Below are positions 1-8,495 of a DNA stretch of 44,253 bases, piece by piece. The stretch covers positions 1 to 44,253 of the forward strand of contig JACZVU010000003.1 in assembly GCA_022572485.1 (NCBI GenBank), in the 5' to 3' direction. The DNA comes from Myxococcales bacterium. Its GTDB lineage: Bacteria > Myxococcota_A > UBA9160 > SMWR01. The translations under genes and the position numbers were made by a program. The notes beneath the pieces are model-generated. The model had not been told where the DNA came from. It saw nothing but the letters and a program-made list of their open reading frames with translations, and did not search any database. How positions within the stretch are numbered: position 1 is the first letter of the stretch; each line of letters opens with the position of its first letter.

Positions 1-542
1 GTGTCGGTTATGATCACGCCTCTCGAACCAGAGTAGAGCGTGAACGACGTATATCCCGCCCAGACCATGAACAATGCCATCGAATAGGGGATATTCGTCA
101 CTTCCGAAACGATCAGCGACGCCCCCTGGGTCACTGCCAGCAGATAGGCCGAAAGACCAATGACGGTCGTCAGACCCGCTGCGATCTGGACGCGGTCGCC
201 CTGGCTCTCGAATCGCCTGCCAAAATACTCGGAAACGGTGAGCGCTTTGCTTCGCCGGAGAAAACGGCCGAAAAACAGCGCGCCAAACACATAACCCATG
301 CTATTGACCGATATCAAGATCAACAACAACGGCCCATGGCCCTGATAGGAAAATCCGGTCTCCGCAAGGAACGCGCTGGTGCTCAAGAAGCTCGCAACCA
401 GGGTTCCAACAATCAGAAGCGTCGGGGCACTTCTCCCCGCGACGAAGTAATCGTCCAGGTGTTTGACCTTGCGGCCCGCGTAGACCCCAACGACCAGGTA
501 GATCAGGATGCTGACCAGGATGCCGATCGCGTACGCATTCAC
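1..542 (-). CDS. Sodium:solute symporter (SSS family), N-terminal part, cut by window edge
   Basis: The visible 180 codons encode a membrane protein that starts with a hydrophobic helix (residues 2-18) followed by the SSS-family motif 'DDYFVAGRSAP', then further membrane helices with a 'FLSTSAF' segment and a 'LTVSEYFGRRF' loop, all typical of the first five helices of Na+/solute symporters in the inner membrane. The start is GTG at 542, preceded by an AAGGGGGG ribosome site about 8 nt upstream; the C-terminal part lies outside the window. It follows the cytochrome c gene by 86 nt on the same strand and is probably the third gene of the porin-cytochrome-symporter unit. The substrate cannot be read from this fragment; organic acids are common for the family (known), but that is a guess here. 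Confidence 0.85.
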   Translation of the reverse strand, partial: MNAYAIGILVSILIYLVVGVYAGRKVKHLDDYFVAGRSAPTLLIVGTLVASFLSTSAFLAETGFSYQGHGPLLLILISVNSMGYVFGALFFGRFLRRSKALTVSEYFGRRFESQGDRVQIAAGLTTVIGLSAYLLAVTQGASLIVSEVTNIPYSMALFMVWAGYTSFTLYSGSRGVIITD

Positions 543-628
543 CGCCCGATCCCCCCTTACACGGTGGCGGTCTCATGATAGGAGAAATCGGCACGCGCCC
601 GCGCAAGCGGCTCGTCGGCGGCTTGAGG

Positions 629-1177
629 TCACTGCGCTGCGCGGATCACCTCGACGATCGCCGCAACCTGATCGTCCGTGAACCCGAAGTCGGGCATCAC
701 GGTCTGCGGGTTGTTCTGGCGCGGGCGCTGGATCTGTGCCCAGATCCAGGCTTCTTCCCGGCGCTCGAACACACCCTGGAGATCCGGGGCGATGATGCCG
801 CCCGTGCCTCCGATCTTGTGGCAGCCACGGCACCCGTACTGATTGACGATCTGCGGCCCGGAGAGGGTCGCAGGAACAACCTCGCTCTTCTTCAAGGCCA
901 GCGGGGTCGGGTTGTTGCCCGCGGCCATGAATGCGTAGATGTCCCTTGCCTGCTGGCCGGGAAGCCCAGCCGTAATTCTCATGTGGGTGATGATGATGGA
1001 CCAATCCCGATCGCGGTGTTCCATGGGCCCGCGTGGGTTGTGGCAGCGGCCACAGTTGTCCGAATAGTACTTCGCCCCGCGAACCGGATCCCCGCTGGTG
1101 CGATCATCCGGTCCGGGCCTCGCTACACCCGATGCCACGAGCGTCAGCATGGCAGCCATTGCGATGAAAATCCGCAT
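629..1177 (-). CDS. Exported di-haem cytochrome c
   Basis: A 182-residue protein with a signal peptide (residues 1-19, cleavage after SGVA) and two haem-binding motifs, CGRCH at 42-46 and CRGCH at 116-120. The 'VMPDF' at 160-164 supplies a likely methionine ligand for the second haem and matches the usual mono-haem cytochrome c C-terminus (MPxF...D..VAAI). It should act in the periplasm as an electron carrier. The start ATG at 1177 was chosen over a longer reading frame because GAGGAGGG sits 7 nt upstream and the signal peptide begins there. The gene lies 13 nt after the porin stop, so the two are surely cotranscribed. A cytochrome between a porin and a symporter suggests that the imported substrate is an electron donor, but this is inference. 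Confidence 0.9.
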   Translation of the reverse strand: MRIFIAMAAMLTLVASGVARPGPDDRTSGDPVRGAKYYSDNCGRCHNPRGPMEHRDRDWSIIITHMRITAGLPGQQARDIYAFMAAGNNPTPLALKKSEVVPATLSGPQIVNQYGCRGCHKIGGTGGIIAPDLQGVFERREEAWIWAQIQRPRQNNPQTVMPDFGFTDDQVAAIVEVIRAAQ

Positions 1178-1190
1178 GTCCGTTCCCTCC

Positions 1191-2501
1191 TCAGAATCCG
1201 TAAGAGGCTTGCAAGAAGAGTCGATCGTTTCGCACGATGCCCCGGTTGATCTCGTACGTGAACTTGAGCGGAACCGATTCAAAGAGCCAGTAGTTCAGCC
1301 CGAACGCGAGCTGCCGGCGGTTGAAGGGGCCCGCGTCCACGACTTGGCCCCAGCGGACCACCGGCTCCAGCCGCCCGAGGAATCCACCCAACGCCTCTCC
1401 ATTCGTCGGCAGATACTTGAGGCGATACGCCGCCTGGACGAAGTAGCCCCATTTGTTGAAATCGCCTTCGCGCGTATCACGGGAGAGCCTGATGGCTTCG
1501 CCCCGAAACTCGAACCCCTCGTTCCAGTACGACGCATCCATGCCGAGCAGGTGATAGCGGCCGTCCGGGCCGTTCGCGCGTGAGGTCTGGTAGGACGCTC
1601 CCACCTCGAGGTTCGGAATGGGAAGGAGGCCGATGCGTCCGCCGACTGCCTTCTCGTTGTTGAGGTCCGGGGTCGTGCCGAAGATGAAGTCGAGCCCGTC
1701 TTCTGCCCCCCCCTCCTCTTCTTCTTCCTCCTCCTCATCGTGGACCGCGCGACCCCAGCCGTTCGTCAGGTACACCGCGTAGTTAAACTTCGAGTCTTCG
1801 TTCCACAGCGGCGCTCCGCCGCTCGCCATGATGCCGACATCATTGAGAATCGGGATGATTCCGCCACTGCCACCATGCCCTCGATAAATCGGCGGCGCCG
1901 ACGCCATCTTGTTGATCCACTGCGGGTGGAGCCTCGTACCGAAGATATTGAACGGCAGGAGGAACTGCCCCGCGGTGAGCGTCAGCCAGTCGGTTGCCAG
2001 ATAATCGATCGTGGCGAACTCCATGGCGATCTCGGTGGCTGTGCCCCCTTCGTGACCGCCCGCTTCCAGGCCGATCTGGAGTTCTGAATTGAAGTGGAGC
2101 TTGTCGGTCAGGCGAAAGTGGAAGATCGGATTGAACTGGACGCCGAAGGTCCCTGGCCTTCCCTCGGCGTCCACGTACTGCGTCGTCGCGTATCCGCTCA
2201 GCAGGAGCCGACTCTCGTCCGCCGTGTCGTACTGCTCGATGCGCCGGTCCACGTAGGCCGCGTCGACTCCCGAAGCCGAGCCGCCCACGCGCTCGTCTTC
2301 CAGCGCGCGAACCCGGTCTTCACTGCGGCGTTGCGCTTCGTGCACGCGATCGATCTCGCCTCGGAGCTGCTGGATGATTTCCGCCTGCTCCTGCAGCATC
2401 TCGCGAAGGTCGGTGTCCGGGCCCGTTGCGATCGCCGGGTTCGGCCCGAGGAAGGACGTTGCGAGTAGTACCGCAAGGAAGACGTCTTTCGATCGCCGCA
2501 T
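1191..2501 (-). CDS. Outer-membrane porin with N-terminal coiled coil
   Basis: A 436-residue protein with a signal peptide (about residues 1-26), then a heptad-rich coiled coil (about 30-75, 'LQEQAEIIQQLRGEIDRV') like that of trimeric or phosphate-selective (OprO/OprP-type) porins, and then a long beta-rich region ending in 'LQASYGF'. The terminal phenylalanine is the signal recognised by the BAM complex. It should form a channel in the outer membrane. The predicted loop after 'AVH' holds Asp plus eight consecutive Glu residues (codons at 1713-1736), next to a run of eight G in the coding strand (1706-1713), a possible slippage site. A GAGGAGGA ribosome site precedes the ATG. A sigma-54 promoter lies about 100 nt upstream. 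The substrate is unknown; the regulator pair upstream and the symporter downstream suggest a shared small solute. Confidence 0.85.
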   Translation of the reverse strand: MRRSKDVFLAVLLATSFLGPNPAIATGPDTDLREMLQEQAEIIQQLRGEIDRVHEAQRRSEDRVRALEDERVGGSASGVDAAYVDRRIEQYDTADESRLLLSGYATTQYVDAEGRPGTFGVQFNPIFHFRLTDKLHFNSELQIGLEAGGHEGGTATEIAMEFATIDYLATDWLTLTAGQFLLPFNIFGTRLHPQWINKMASAPPIYRGHGGSGGIIPILNDVGIMASGGAPLWNEDSKFNYAVYLTNGWGRAVHDEEEEEEEEGGAEDGLDFIFGTTPDLNNEKAVGGRIGLLPIPNLEVGASYQTSRANGPDGRYHLLGMDASYWNEGFEFRGEAIRLSRDTREGDFNKWGYFVQAAYRLKYLPTNGEALGGFLGRLEPVVRWGQVVDAGPFNRRQLAFGLNYWLFESVPLKFTYEINRGIVRNDRLFLQASYGF

Positions 2502-2597
2502 GGAATCTCCTCCTCAGCGAATCACGAGCGCTTCACGAACCGGCTCTCGGAAGCTTCATGAGTCGGCTCTCGAAATTCGTTTGCTGCAGAAGCTCAG

Positions 2598-2614
2598 AGC
2601 AAGGTTCGTACCAA
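2598..2614 (-). promoter_or_regulatory. Sigma-54 (-24/-12) promoter for the porin operon
   Basis: On the minus strand the sequence reads TTGGTACGAACCTTGCT, which matches the sigma-54 consensus YTGGCACGRNNNTTGCW at every fixed position but one (C to T after the GG). The GG and GC are exactly 10 nt apart. Transcription would begin near 2588, giving a leader of about 87 nt before the porin ATG. The NtrC-type activator gene ends 337 nt upstream, which makes it the obvious activator (inference). Confidence 0.75.
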
Positions 2615-2619
2615 TGGCG

Positions 2620-2687
2620 TTGCGGGAGCCTTTCCCAGACCGGAGTTCCACAAGCAGACTCCCGCAAGCGGTGCCTAGAGGCGCCTC
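2620..2687. promoter_or_regulatory. Candidate activator-binding region upstream of the sigma-54 promoter
   Basis: Directly upstream of the sigma-54 site lie a perfect 9-bp inverted repeat, TTGCGGGAG (2620-2628) with CTCCCGCAA (2659-2667), and a perfect 10-bp palindrome, GAGGCGCCTC (2678-2687). Enhancer-binding proteins usually bind inverted repeats about 70-150 bp upstream of the start site (known); the palindrome, about 90-100 bp upstream, fits best. The rest of the 450-nt gap between the porin and regulator genes holds no gene that I can support. Confidence 0.4.
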
Positions 2688-2951
2688 CGGGCCAAACCGG
2701 ACGTGGCCCTGCGGACGAAAAGGCAATCACGAATGACGATTCAGCAGGAGATGGCGGGTATGCGAAGCCCGAAAGTCTCGCACGAATGCGATTTTCGGCA
2801 GTTGCGGCTCGCAGTTCTGCGACGCCATCCAACTAGCTGATTTTCAGCGCTTTTTTTCACCCCGGCGAGCCGGAAACGGCGATGGGCCGCTAGGCGTCTT
2901 GCACGATTGCGAAATGGAGCTGCGTCGAGCAGGAGGAGGTCGGCCGCAGAG

Positions 2952-4295
2952 CTAGGAGCCTTGGGGGCCGTACTTGGCGAGACGCCGGTAGAGCGTCGCC
3001 GGATCGATCTCCAACATCTTGGCCGCGTGCTCCCGGTTGCCGTTCGCGGCGCGGAGCATCCAGGCGATGTGTCTTTCCTCGAACTCTTCCACGGCAGCCC
3101 TGAGCCCGGTCGGCAACTCACCATCCGATACAAGCTCCTTGGGGAGGTCTTCGACGCCGATTGCGTCACCCTCGCATAGAATGCAGGCGCGCTCGATCAT
3201 GTTCGACAACTCTCGAACGTTGCCCGGCCACGAATAGCTGAGGAGCCGCTTCATGGTCTCGTTCGACACGGTCATGTGGCTTCTTCCCTGTGCTCGGCCA
3301 TGAAGCTTCGAGAAGTGCGCAATCAACGCAGGGATGTCGTCGCGCCGGTCTCGTAGGGGAGGAAGCTCAATCCGAACCACGTTCAGCCGAAAATACAGGT
3401 CCTGGCGAAACCGCCCATCGGCGACGGCAGCCTCCAAGTCCTGGTTCGTCGCGGCGAGCAAGCGAAAGTCTGCATGCACCGGCCGCTCTGCGCCTACGGG
3501 CAGGATCTCCTGGGCTTCCACGGCGCGGAGCAGTTTCGTTTGCGTGGCCATCGGGAGATCGCCTACTTCATCGAGGAAGATCGTGCCTCCGCGTACGTTC
3601 CGAAACAAGCCGTCACGGTGTCGGTGCGCGCCGGTGAAGGCGCCTTTTTCGTGTCCGAAGAGCTGGGCGTCGACCATCTCGATCGGTAGCGCAGCCATGT
3701 TGACGGGGAGGATCTCTCGGTCGGCGATGCGCGAACGCGCGTGGATCGCCCGCGCAACGAGCTCTTTTCCGGTTCCGCTCTCGCCAGTGATCAACACCGT
3801 CGCATCGGTCGGGGCGACCCGTTCTACCAGCTCGAATACCCTCCGGATCTCCGGGCTGTCGCCGATGATTCCCTCAAACCCGAGCCGGCTGGTAAGGTCG
3901 CGACGGAGGCGCAACACCTCGCCCTTCAGCGCGCGGAACTCGAACAAATTCTGGATTCTCTGCAGGAGGTCTTCGAAGACAACCGGTTTGAGGAGGTAGT
4001 CATAGGCTCCGTGCCGGAGCGAATCGACCGCCGTCTCGACACTCGCGTAGGCGGTCATCATCAGTACGAATGTCTCCGGGCGTTCGCTGACGATCCGTTT
4101 CAGCAACGCGATGCCGTCCATCCCCGGCATGCGAATGTCGGCGATCACGAGCGCATAGTCCTCCTCGAGAACCCGCTCGAGTGCGGCATCTCCGGTGCCG
4201 ACGGATTCGACGAAGTAGCCCTTCGATTCCAGGAATTCCTGGACGTTGGTCCGAACGATCTCCTCGTCGTCCGCGATCAGGATCCGCTCGTTCAT
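2952..4295 (-). CDS. NtrC-family sigma-54-dependent response regulator
   Basis: A 447-residue regulator with three domains. The receiver (1-120) has the acidic pair DD at 9-10, the phosphorylatable Asp53 in 'VIADIRMPGMDG' and a conserved Lys103. The AAA+ domain (about 140-370) has Walker A GESGTGKE (171-178), the sigma-54-contacting GAFTGA loop (218-223) and Walker B 'TIFLDEVGDLP' (238-248). The C-terminal Fis-type helix-turn-helix ends at 'ATLYRRLAKYG'. All residues needed for sigma-54 activation are present. The start ATG (4295) overlaps the stop of the kinase gene by 4 nt (ATGA), so the two are translationally coupled and form a two-component pair. The likely target is the sigma-54 promoter at 2598-2614 in front of the porin operon just downstream. 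Confidence 0.95.
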   Translation of the reverse strand: MNERILIADDEEIVRTNVQEFLESKGYFVESVGTGDAALERVLEEDYALVIADIRMPGMDGIALLKRIVSERPETFVLMMTAYASVETAVDSLRHGAYDYLLKPVVFEDLLQRIQNLFEFRALKGEVLRLRRDLTSRLGFEGIIGDSPEIRRVFELVERVAPTDATVLITGESGTGKELVARAIHARSRIADREILPVNMAALPIEMVDAQLFGHEKGAFTGAHRHRDGLFRNVRGGTIFLDEVGDLPMATQTKLLRAVEAQEILPVGAERPVHADFRLLAATNQDLEAAVADGRFRQDLYFRLNVVRIELPPLRDRRDDIPALIAHFSKLHGRAQGRSHMTVSNETMKRLLSYSWPGNVRELSNMIERACILCEGDAIGVEDLPKELVSDGELPTGLRAAVEEFEERHIAWMLRAANGNREHAAKMLEIDPATLYRRLAKYGPQGS

Positions 4296-6583
4296 CGCTT
4301 CGCTCCCGCGGGCGTGTCTCGATCGACGCTCAATCGGACGACGAAAGTCGTGCCGTCTGACCCCGTCCGCTCGAGGTCGAGATGCCCTCCCATCGCCTCG
4401 AGAATCTCCCTGCTGACGAACAGGCCGAGGCCCGTTCCGTGGCCGGGTGGTTTGGTGGTGAAGAAGGGGTCGAAGAGTTGGCTGCGCGCCTCTTCGGGGA
4501 TGCCACACCCCCCATCTCTCACGCGGATGCTCACCCAGCCGTTCTCGACGCCGGTTTCGAACTCGACCGTCCCGGCTTCTTCGATCGCGTCGAGGGCGTT
4601 GAGGCCGAGATTGAGAAGCACCTGGACCAGGTGGTCCTCCGTGGTGCGGACTCCGGGGAGATTGTCGGTCAGCTGGCGCAGGATCCGAATGCTGCGCGCT
4701 CGGGGATCGTGTTCCAGGAGCCGGACGACGTCGTCGACGACCTGATTGGCCGAGACGAGGACGACCTCGTCGCGTTTGCGTCGGCTGAAGCCCACGAGCT
4801 CCCGAAGCATGCGATCGATCCGTTTCACTTGCTTGCGCACGACCTCGAGGGTCTGGTCCACCCGCGTCGGATCGTGCTGGGCGAGCTGAAGCTGGGAGTC
4901 GATCGAGGCGAGGGGATTTCCGATCTCGTGAGCGAGACCCGCAGCGAGCTGCCCGAAGGCCGACATCTTCTCCTGGTACATCATCTGCATCTGGAGCTTC
5001 TTCTCTGCCGTGACGATTCGCCCGATCTCGACAACCGATTCGACCCGGCCATCGGCATCGAAGACTGGATAGGTTTCGACGTACACCACTTCGAGGCCGT
5101 CGAGGGTACGTTGGGAGCGCTCATCCGAAGCGGGGCGTCCGGTCTCGATGGTGCGCCGGACCGGACAGTTCGAAGACGGCGATGGCAAGCCGTCGAAGGC
5201 TTCGCAGCAGGTCACGCCAAGGATGCCACTCCCATGCATGCGGATGGCGGCCGCATTCGCTTTGATGATCTGGCATTCGGTGTCCAGGACGACAACGCGC
5301 TGATCGATGGAGTCGAGCAGGAGCTCGGAAAACCCACGGCTCTCGCGGAGTTCGCGCGTGCGTTCGGCCACCCGGGACTCGAGCGTGTCCTGAGAATCCC
5401 TCAGGGCGAGGCTCATTCGGTTGAAGGCCGAGCCGAGCTCCACGAGTTCGCGCGGGCCTCGCGGGTCCACCGTCTCACCGGGCGTTCCGTACGCCATGCG
5501 GTCGGACGCCCGTGCGAAGGCCTGGAGTGGACGGACCAGCATTCGCCAGCTGAGTACCCCGGCCAGGCCAAGAATGAACGCGAGGATGGCGCTCGCACCG
5601 AGAGCCTGCCACTTCAGCCGCTCGAGATCCGCGAGAGCCCGGGCCACCGGCACTTCGACCGCAACGCCCCAGCCCAGGGCCGGAATGGGAGCGAACGCGG
5701 CAAGGGTCTCTTGGCCTGAATCGAGTCGCTGGCGCCCCTCCCAGGGTTCGCGCGCGCGGATCACTGCTGGGTGCAACAACGGAAGCTTCTCTCCGTAGGT
5801 TACGTGTGCCGCCTCGAACGAGCTGCACACGATCCTTCCCTCGTCGTCCAACAGGTACAGGCTCGCCTGGCTGGTACGATCGGAGTGGGCGGCCACCAGA
5901 TTGTGGTGGATGTCGAATCCGAACCGAGCGCAGAACACGCCGAGAAACGCTCCCTCGCTGTCGTGAATCGGGGCGGCCACCAGCAAGTCGGGCTCCTCGT
6001 GTGAGTAGGAAGGAGGTGCGCTGTCTTCCGGGCTGTGCTCCTGATGGCCATAGTCGAAGCCGACGATTCCGGCTCGGTGCCGGCCGCTCTCAAAGCACCT
6101 GGTAACAGCAAGATCGATACCAACTCCGTGGCCAGACTCAGATGAAGCCAGCAGGACACCATCCGGCGATAGCACCCGAAACGCTTCGACCGACTTGCCC
6201 TCATGGGCCTTGGTGACGAGGTGAACCTCGAGCTCGCGGGTAAGCGAGCGGCGCGCGCCCTCTTCCTCTTCGCGCGCGAGCGTGCGCAGAAGTCGAAACA
6301 GGTACTGATTGCCCGCGACGATCGAGGACACCAGATTCTCGGCGGCCTGGAGAAATTTGAACGTTTCGGATGCCTCCAGGGCAGCGACGTTTCGAATGTT
6401 TCGAAACGCCGCCTCCGTCATGTAATGGCGGGTCTGGAGGTAGCCCCATAGATTCGAAACGCAGAGGGGTCCGAGAAAGAAAGCGACGACCAGCAGCGCC
6501 AACCATTGCCCCACCGTGAGTGGGAGGCGGCGAGCCTTGCCCTCACGCGTCGATTCCCGAGGCTGCGACCCTCGATCGCTCAT
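4292..6583 (-). CDS. Sensor histidine kinase with periplasmic Cache-like domain, HAMP and PAS
   Basis: A 763-residue membrane kinase. The first transmembrane helix is at about 24-44, a large periplasmic region of about 265 residues resembles a double Cache small-molecule sensor, and the second helix is at about 325-347. Then come HAMP (about 348-400), a coiled stretch, PAS (about 415-525, with a CC...NCPV cysteine motif seen in many such PAS domains), the HisKA box 'LAHEIGNPLASI' with His552, and a HATPase domain with 'NLGLNALDAI', 'DGGCGIP' and 'GTGLGL'. It should phosphorylate the downstream regulator on sensing a periplasmic ligand. The start has an AAAGGGA ribosome site. This architecture is known from dicarboxylate and other nutrient sensors (DctB, ZraS/AtoS types), which fits control of a porin and a symporter. 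The ligand is unknown. Confidence 0.93.
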   Translation of the reverse strand: MSDRGSQPRESTREGKARRLPLTVGQWLALLVVAFFLGPLCVSNLWGYLQTRHYMTEAAFRNIRNVAALEASETFKFLQAAENLVSSIVAGNQYLFRLLRTLAREEEEGARRSLTRELEVHLVTKAHEGKSVEAFRVLSPDGVLLASSESGHGVGIDLAVTRCFESGRHRAGIVGFDYGHQEHSPEDSAPPSYSHEEPDLLVAAPIHDSEGAFLGVFCARFGFDIHHNLVAAHSDRTSQASLYLLDDEGRIVCSSFEAAHVTYGEKLPLLHPAVIRAREPWEGRQRLDSGQETLAAFAPIPALGWGVAVEVPVARALADLERLKWQALGASAILAFILGLAGVLSWRMLVRPLQAFARASDRMAYGTPGETVDPRGPRELVELGSAFNRMSLALRDSQDTLESRVAERTRELRESRGFSELLLDSIDQRVVVLDTECQIIKANAAAIRMHGSGILGVTCCEAFDGLPSPSSNCPVRRTIETGRPASDERSQRTLDGLEVVYVETYPVFDADGRVESVVEIGRIVTAEKKLQMQMMYQEKMSAFGQLAAGLAHEIGNPLASIDSQLQLAQHDPTRVDQTLEVVRKQVKRIDRMLRELVGFSRRKRDEVVLVSANQVVDDVVRLLEHDPRARSIRILRQLTDNLPGVRTTEDHLVQVLLNLGLNALDAIEEAGTVEFETGVENGWVSIRVRDGGCGIPEEARSQLFDPFFTTKPPGHGTGLGLFVSREILEAMGGHLDLERTGSDGTTFVVRLSVDRDTPAGAKR

Positions 6584-6705
6584 TTGTCCCTTTCCCGAGC
6601 ATCCGCATCATAGGCGACATGGCGGAGAATTTACGCCGGAGACTCGACGAAGCAGGCCTTCTCATGGAAAAGGCGTACCTCATTCGAGATCTGAACGAAC
6701 TCGGG

Positions 6706-8451
6706 CTACGGCGAGCTGGAGCGCTCGATCTCCAAATCCCCAGCAGAAGCCTTCGCGCGCGAGCCCTCGATTCGCTCAACGACCCTGCGGGCTTCTTCGT
6801 GATCGGGGTCGATCGCGAGCGCATTTCGGTAGTGGACAAGCGCTTCTCGAACACGCCCGGCGGTCTGGAGAACGCGACCCATCCAAAAGTGGCCTGTCGG
6901 GTTTTCAGGAGCGATCGCGATCATCGCCTCGTAGTGGGCGGCCGCAACCGCGCGTTTCCCGCGTTTCCAACTCAAGCGTGCGAGCGCTTGGTGGGCGCTG
7001 TACAAACCGGGCCGCAGCTCAAGCGCCACCTCGAAGTGTTCCTCGGCCTCTCGTTCGCGGCCCAATTTCATCAGCGCGCTGGCCCGTCCAATGTGGGCGC
7101 GGTAGGCGTCGGGCTTGATCGCGAAAACCTGCGCGTACGCGTCGGCCGCCTCTTCGAAGCGCTCTTCACGCAGCAGGTATCGGCCCAGATTCGTATGGCC
7201 CATCCACGAGCTCGGATGCTTGGCGATCGTATCGCGCCACAGCGTCTCTTCGCTCTCATAGATGCGGCTCTGATTCCAAACCAATACCGCCAGAACGACC
7301 AACACGAGCGCAGCCGCGGAAGCCAATGCGCCCCTTCCCAAACGCGTGTGGTCGCGGAGCCATCGGGTGCCACCCGCGGCCACAAGCGCGATCGGCCCAA
7401 TGCTCGCCATGTACTGGTAGTGATCCGCGACGTAGGTGTACCAGAAGGTGAACAGTGGGATGAAGCCGAGCAGGGGCGAGAGCGTCGCGACGAAGAAGAT
7501 CGCCGCAACGAGCGGAGCGCGCCCGATTGCACTTCGCCCGCGCCAGAGTGCCCATAGAAGCACGGCACCCGCAATCGCCCATCCGTACTGAATGGGATCG
7601 CCCGGATCGATCTCGAATTTCGGATAGCTGAATGTGAGCTGCGTTGGCCAGAGCAGCTTGCCGAGGTAGAACCAGCTCGCGCGTGTTGCGATCAGGAAGG
7701 ATTCGATGAACGAAGTGCTGAATGGATCGCCCACTGTCCCGATGTGATGACGCTCCCAATAGAGGATGACAAGGCCCATCGCGACACCGAGCGTCAAGAA
7801 GGGCATGATCTGCGCAATACGACGGCGATCGATCTGATGCCCCCGCAGCCAGAGCAAGAGGATTTGTGCGGCAGGCAACGTGCAAGCCGTCACCTTGCTC
7901 GAAAGCGCGAGCGCGTAGAAAGCCAGCGAGGCCGCATAAAAACGCCGCCCAGAGCCTCCGCGCGGCTCCGCAAACCGCATCCATGCGAGCAGCGAAGCGA
8001 GCGAGAAAAACAGCGACATCAAGTTCTTTCGCTCGGTGATCCAAGCCACGGATTCCACCTGCACGGGGTGCAGGGCAAAAACCGCGGCCGCGAACCAGGC
8101 ACCCGCAATCTCGAGCCGCCGCAACAGAAGCCACAACAGCAGCGCATTGGCGGCGTGAAACAGCACGTTGATCAGGTGGTAGCCAAACGGATCGAGGCCC
8201 CAGAGTCCGTACTCGATCCGAAAGACCGTGTAGACGAGCGGAAAGTATTGCGATGGCGCATCCATTGACAACCAGATGCGCTCGAAACCGTCGGGCGCGT
8301 GGAGAAGGGGGTTCTCCGTCACATAGTCGTCGTCATCCCAGATGAAGCCAGCCTGCAGTGCGGGCCCGTACGCGGCAACGAGCATCCCCAGCAGCAACGC
8401 AGCGAGAAGCACCCCCTTCACTCTGGGCTGGTCGATGAAGCGTTCAAACAT
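6706..8451 (-). CDS. TMTC-like membrane protein with C-terminal TPR repeats
   Basis: A 581-residue protein with about ten membrane helices in the first 390 residues, followed by about four tetratricopeptide repeats (about 415-560). The N-terminal 'FIWDDDDYVTENPLL' after the first helix is characteristic of the bacterial TMTC-like, GT-C-fold proteins related to protein O-mannosyltransferases, where the acidic pair in the first periplasmic loop is catalytic. It could therefore transfer a sugar from a polyprenyl-phosphate carrier, but the substrate and even activity are unproven. The gene follows apbE by 44 nt on the same strand and is probably cotranscribed with it. The 122 nt between its stop and the kinase start hold only the expected upstream region of the kinase gene. 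Confidence 0.75.
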   Translation of the reverse strand: MFERFIDQPRVKGVLLAALLLGMLVAAYGPALQAGFIWDDDDYVTENPLLHAPDGFERIWLSMDAPSQYFPLVYTVFRIEYGLWGLDPFGYHLINVLFHAANALLLWLLLRRLEIAGAWFAAAVFALHPVQVESVAWITERKNLMSLFFSLASLLAWMRFAEPRGGSGRRFYAASLAFYALALSSKVTACTLPAAQILLLWLRGHQIDRRRIAQIMPFLTLGVAMGLVILYWERHHIGTVGDPFSTSFIESFLIATRASWFYLGKLLWPTQLTFSYPKFEIDPGDPIQYGWAIAGAVLLWALWRGRSAIGRAPLVAAIFFVATLSPLLGFIPLFTFWYTYVADHYQYMASIGPIALVAAGGTRWLRDHTRLGRGALASAAALVLVVLAVLVWNQSRIYESEETLWRDTIAKHPSSWMGHTNLGRYLLREERFEEAADAYAQVFAIKPDAYRAHIGRASALMKLGREREAEEHFEVALELRPGLYSAHQALARLSWKRGKRAVAAAHYEAMIAIAPENPTGHFWMGRVLQTAGRVREALVHYRNALAIDPDHEEARRVVERIEGSRAKASAGDLEIERSSSP

Positions 8452-8495
8452 CCACTGCGCAGCTCCGATTCATCCAAGTACCCTCAGGCAAGCCA

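Noticed and set aside
2661..2676. GCAA-N3-GTGCC as a second sigma-54 site before the porin
   Set aside because: Spacing between GC and GG is 8 instead of 10 nt, which sigma-54 does not tolerate.
2836..2857. GCTGA-TTT-TCAGC hairpin followed by seven T on the plus strand, like an intrinsic terminator
   Set aside because: The stem has only 5 bp and no plus-strand gene ends before it; on the minus strand the A-run is on the wrong side.
3741..5719. Long plus-strand open frames opposite the kinase and regulator
   Set aside because: Mirror frames of well-supported minus-strand genes.
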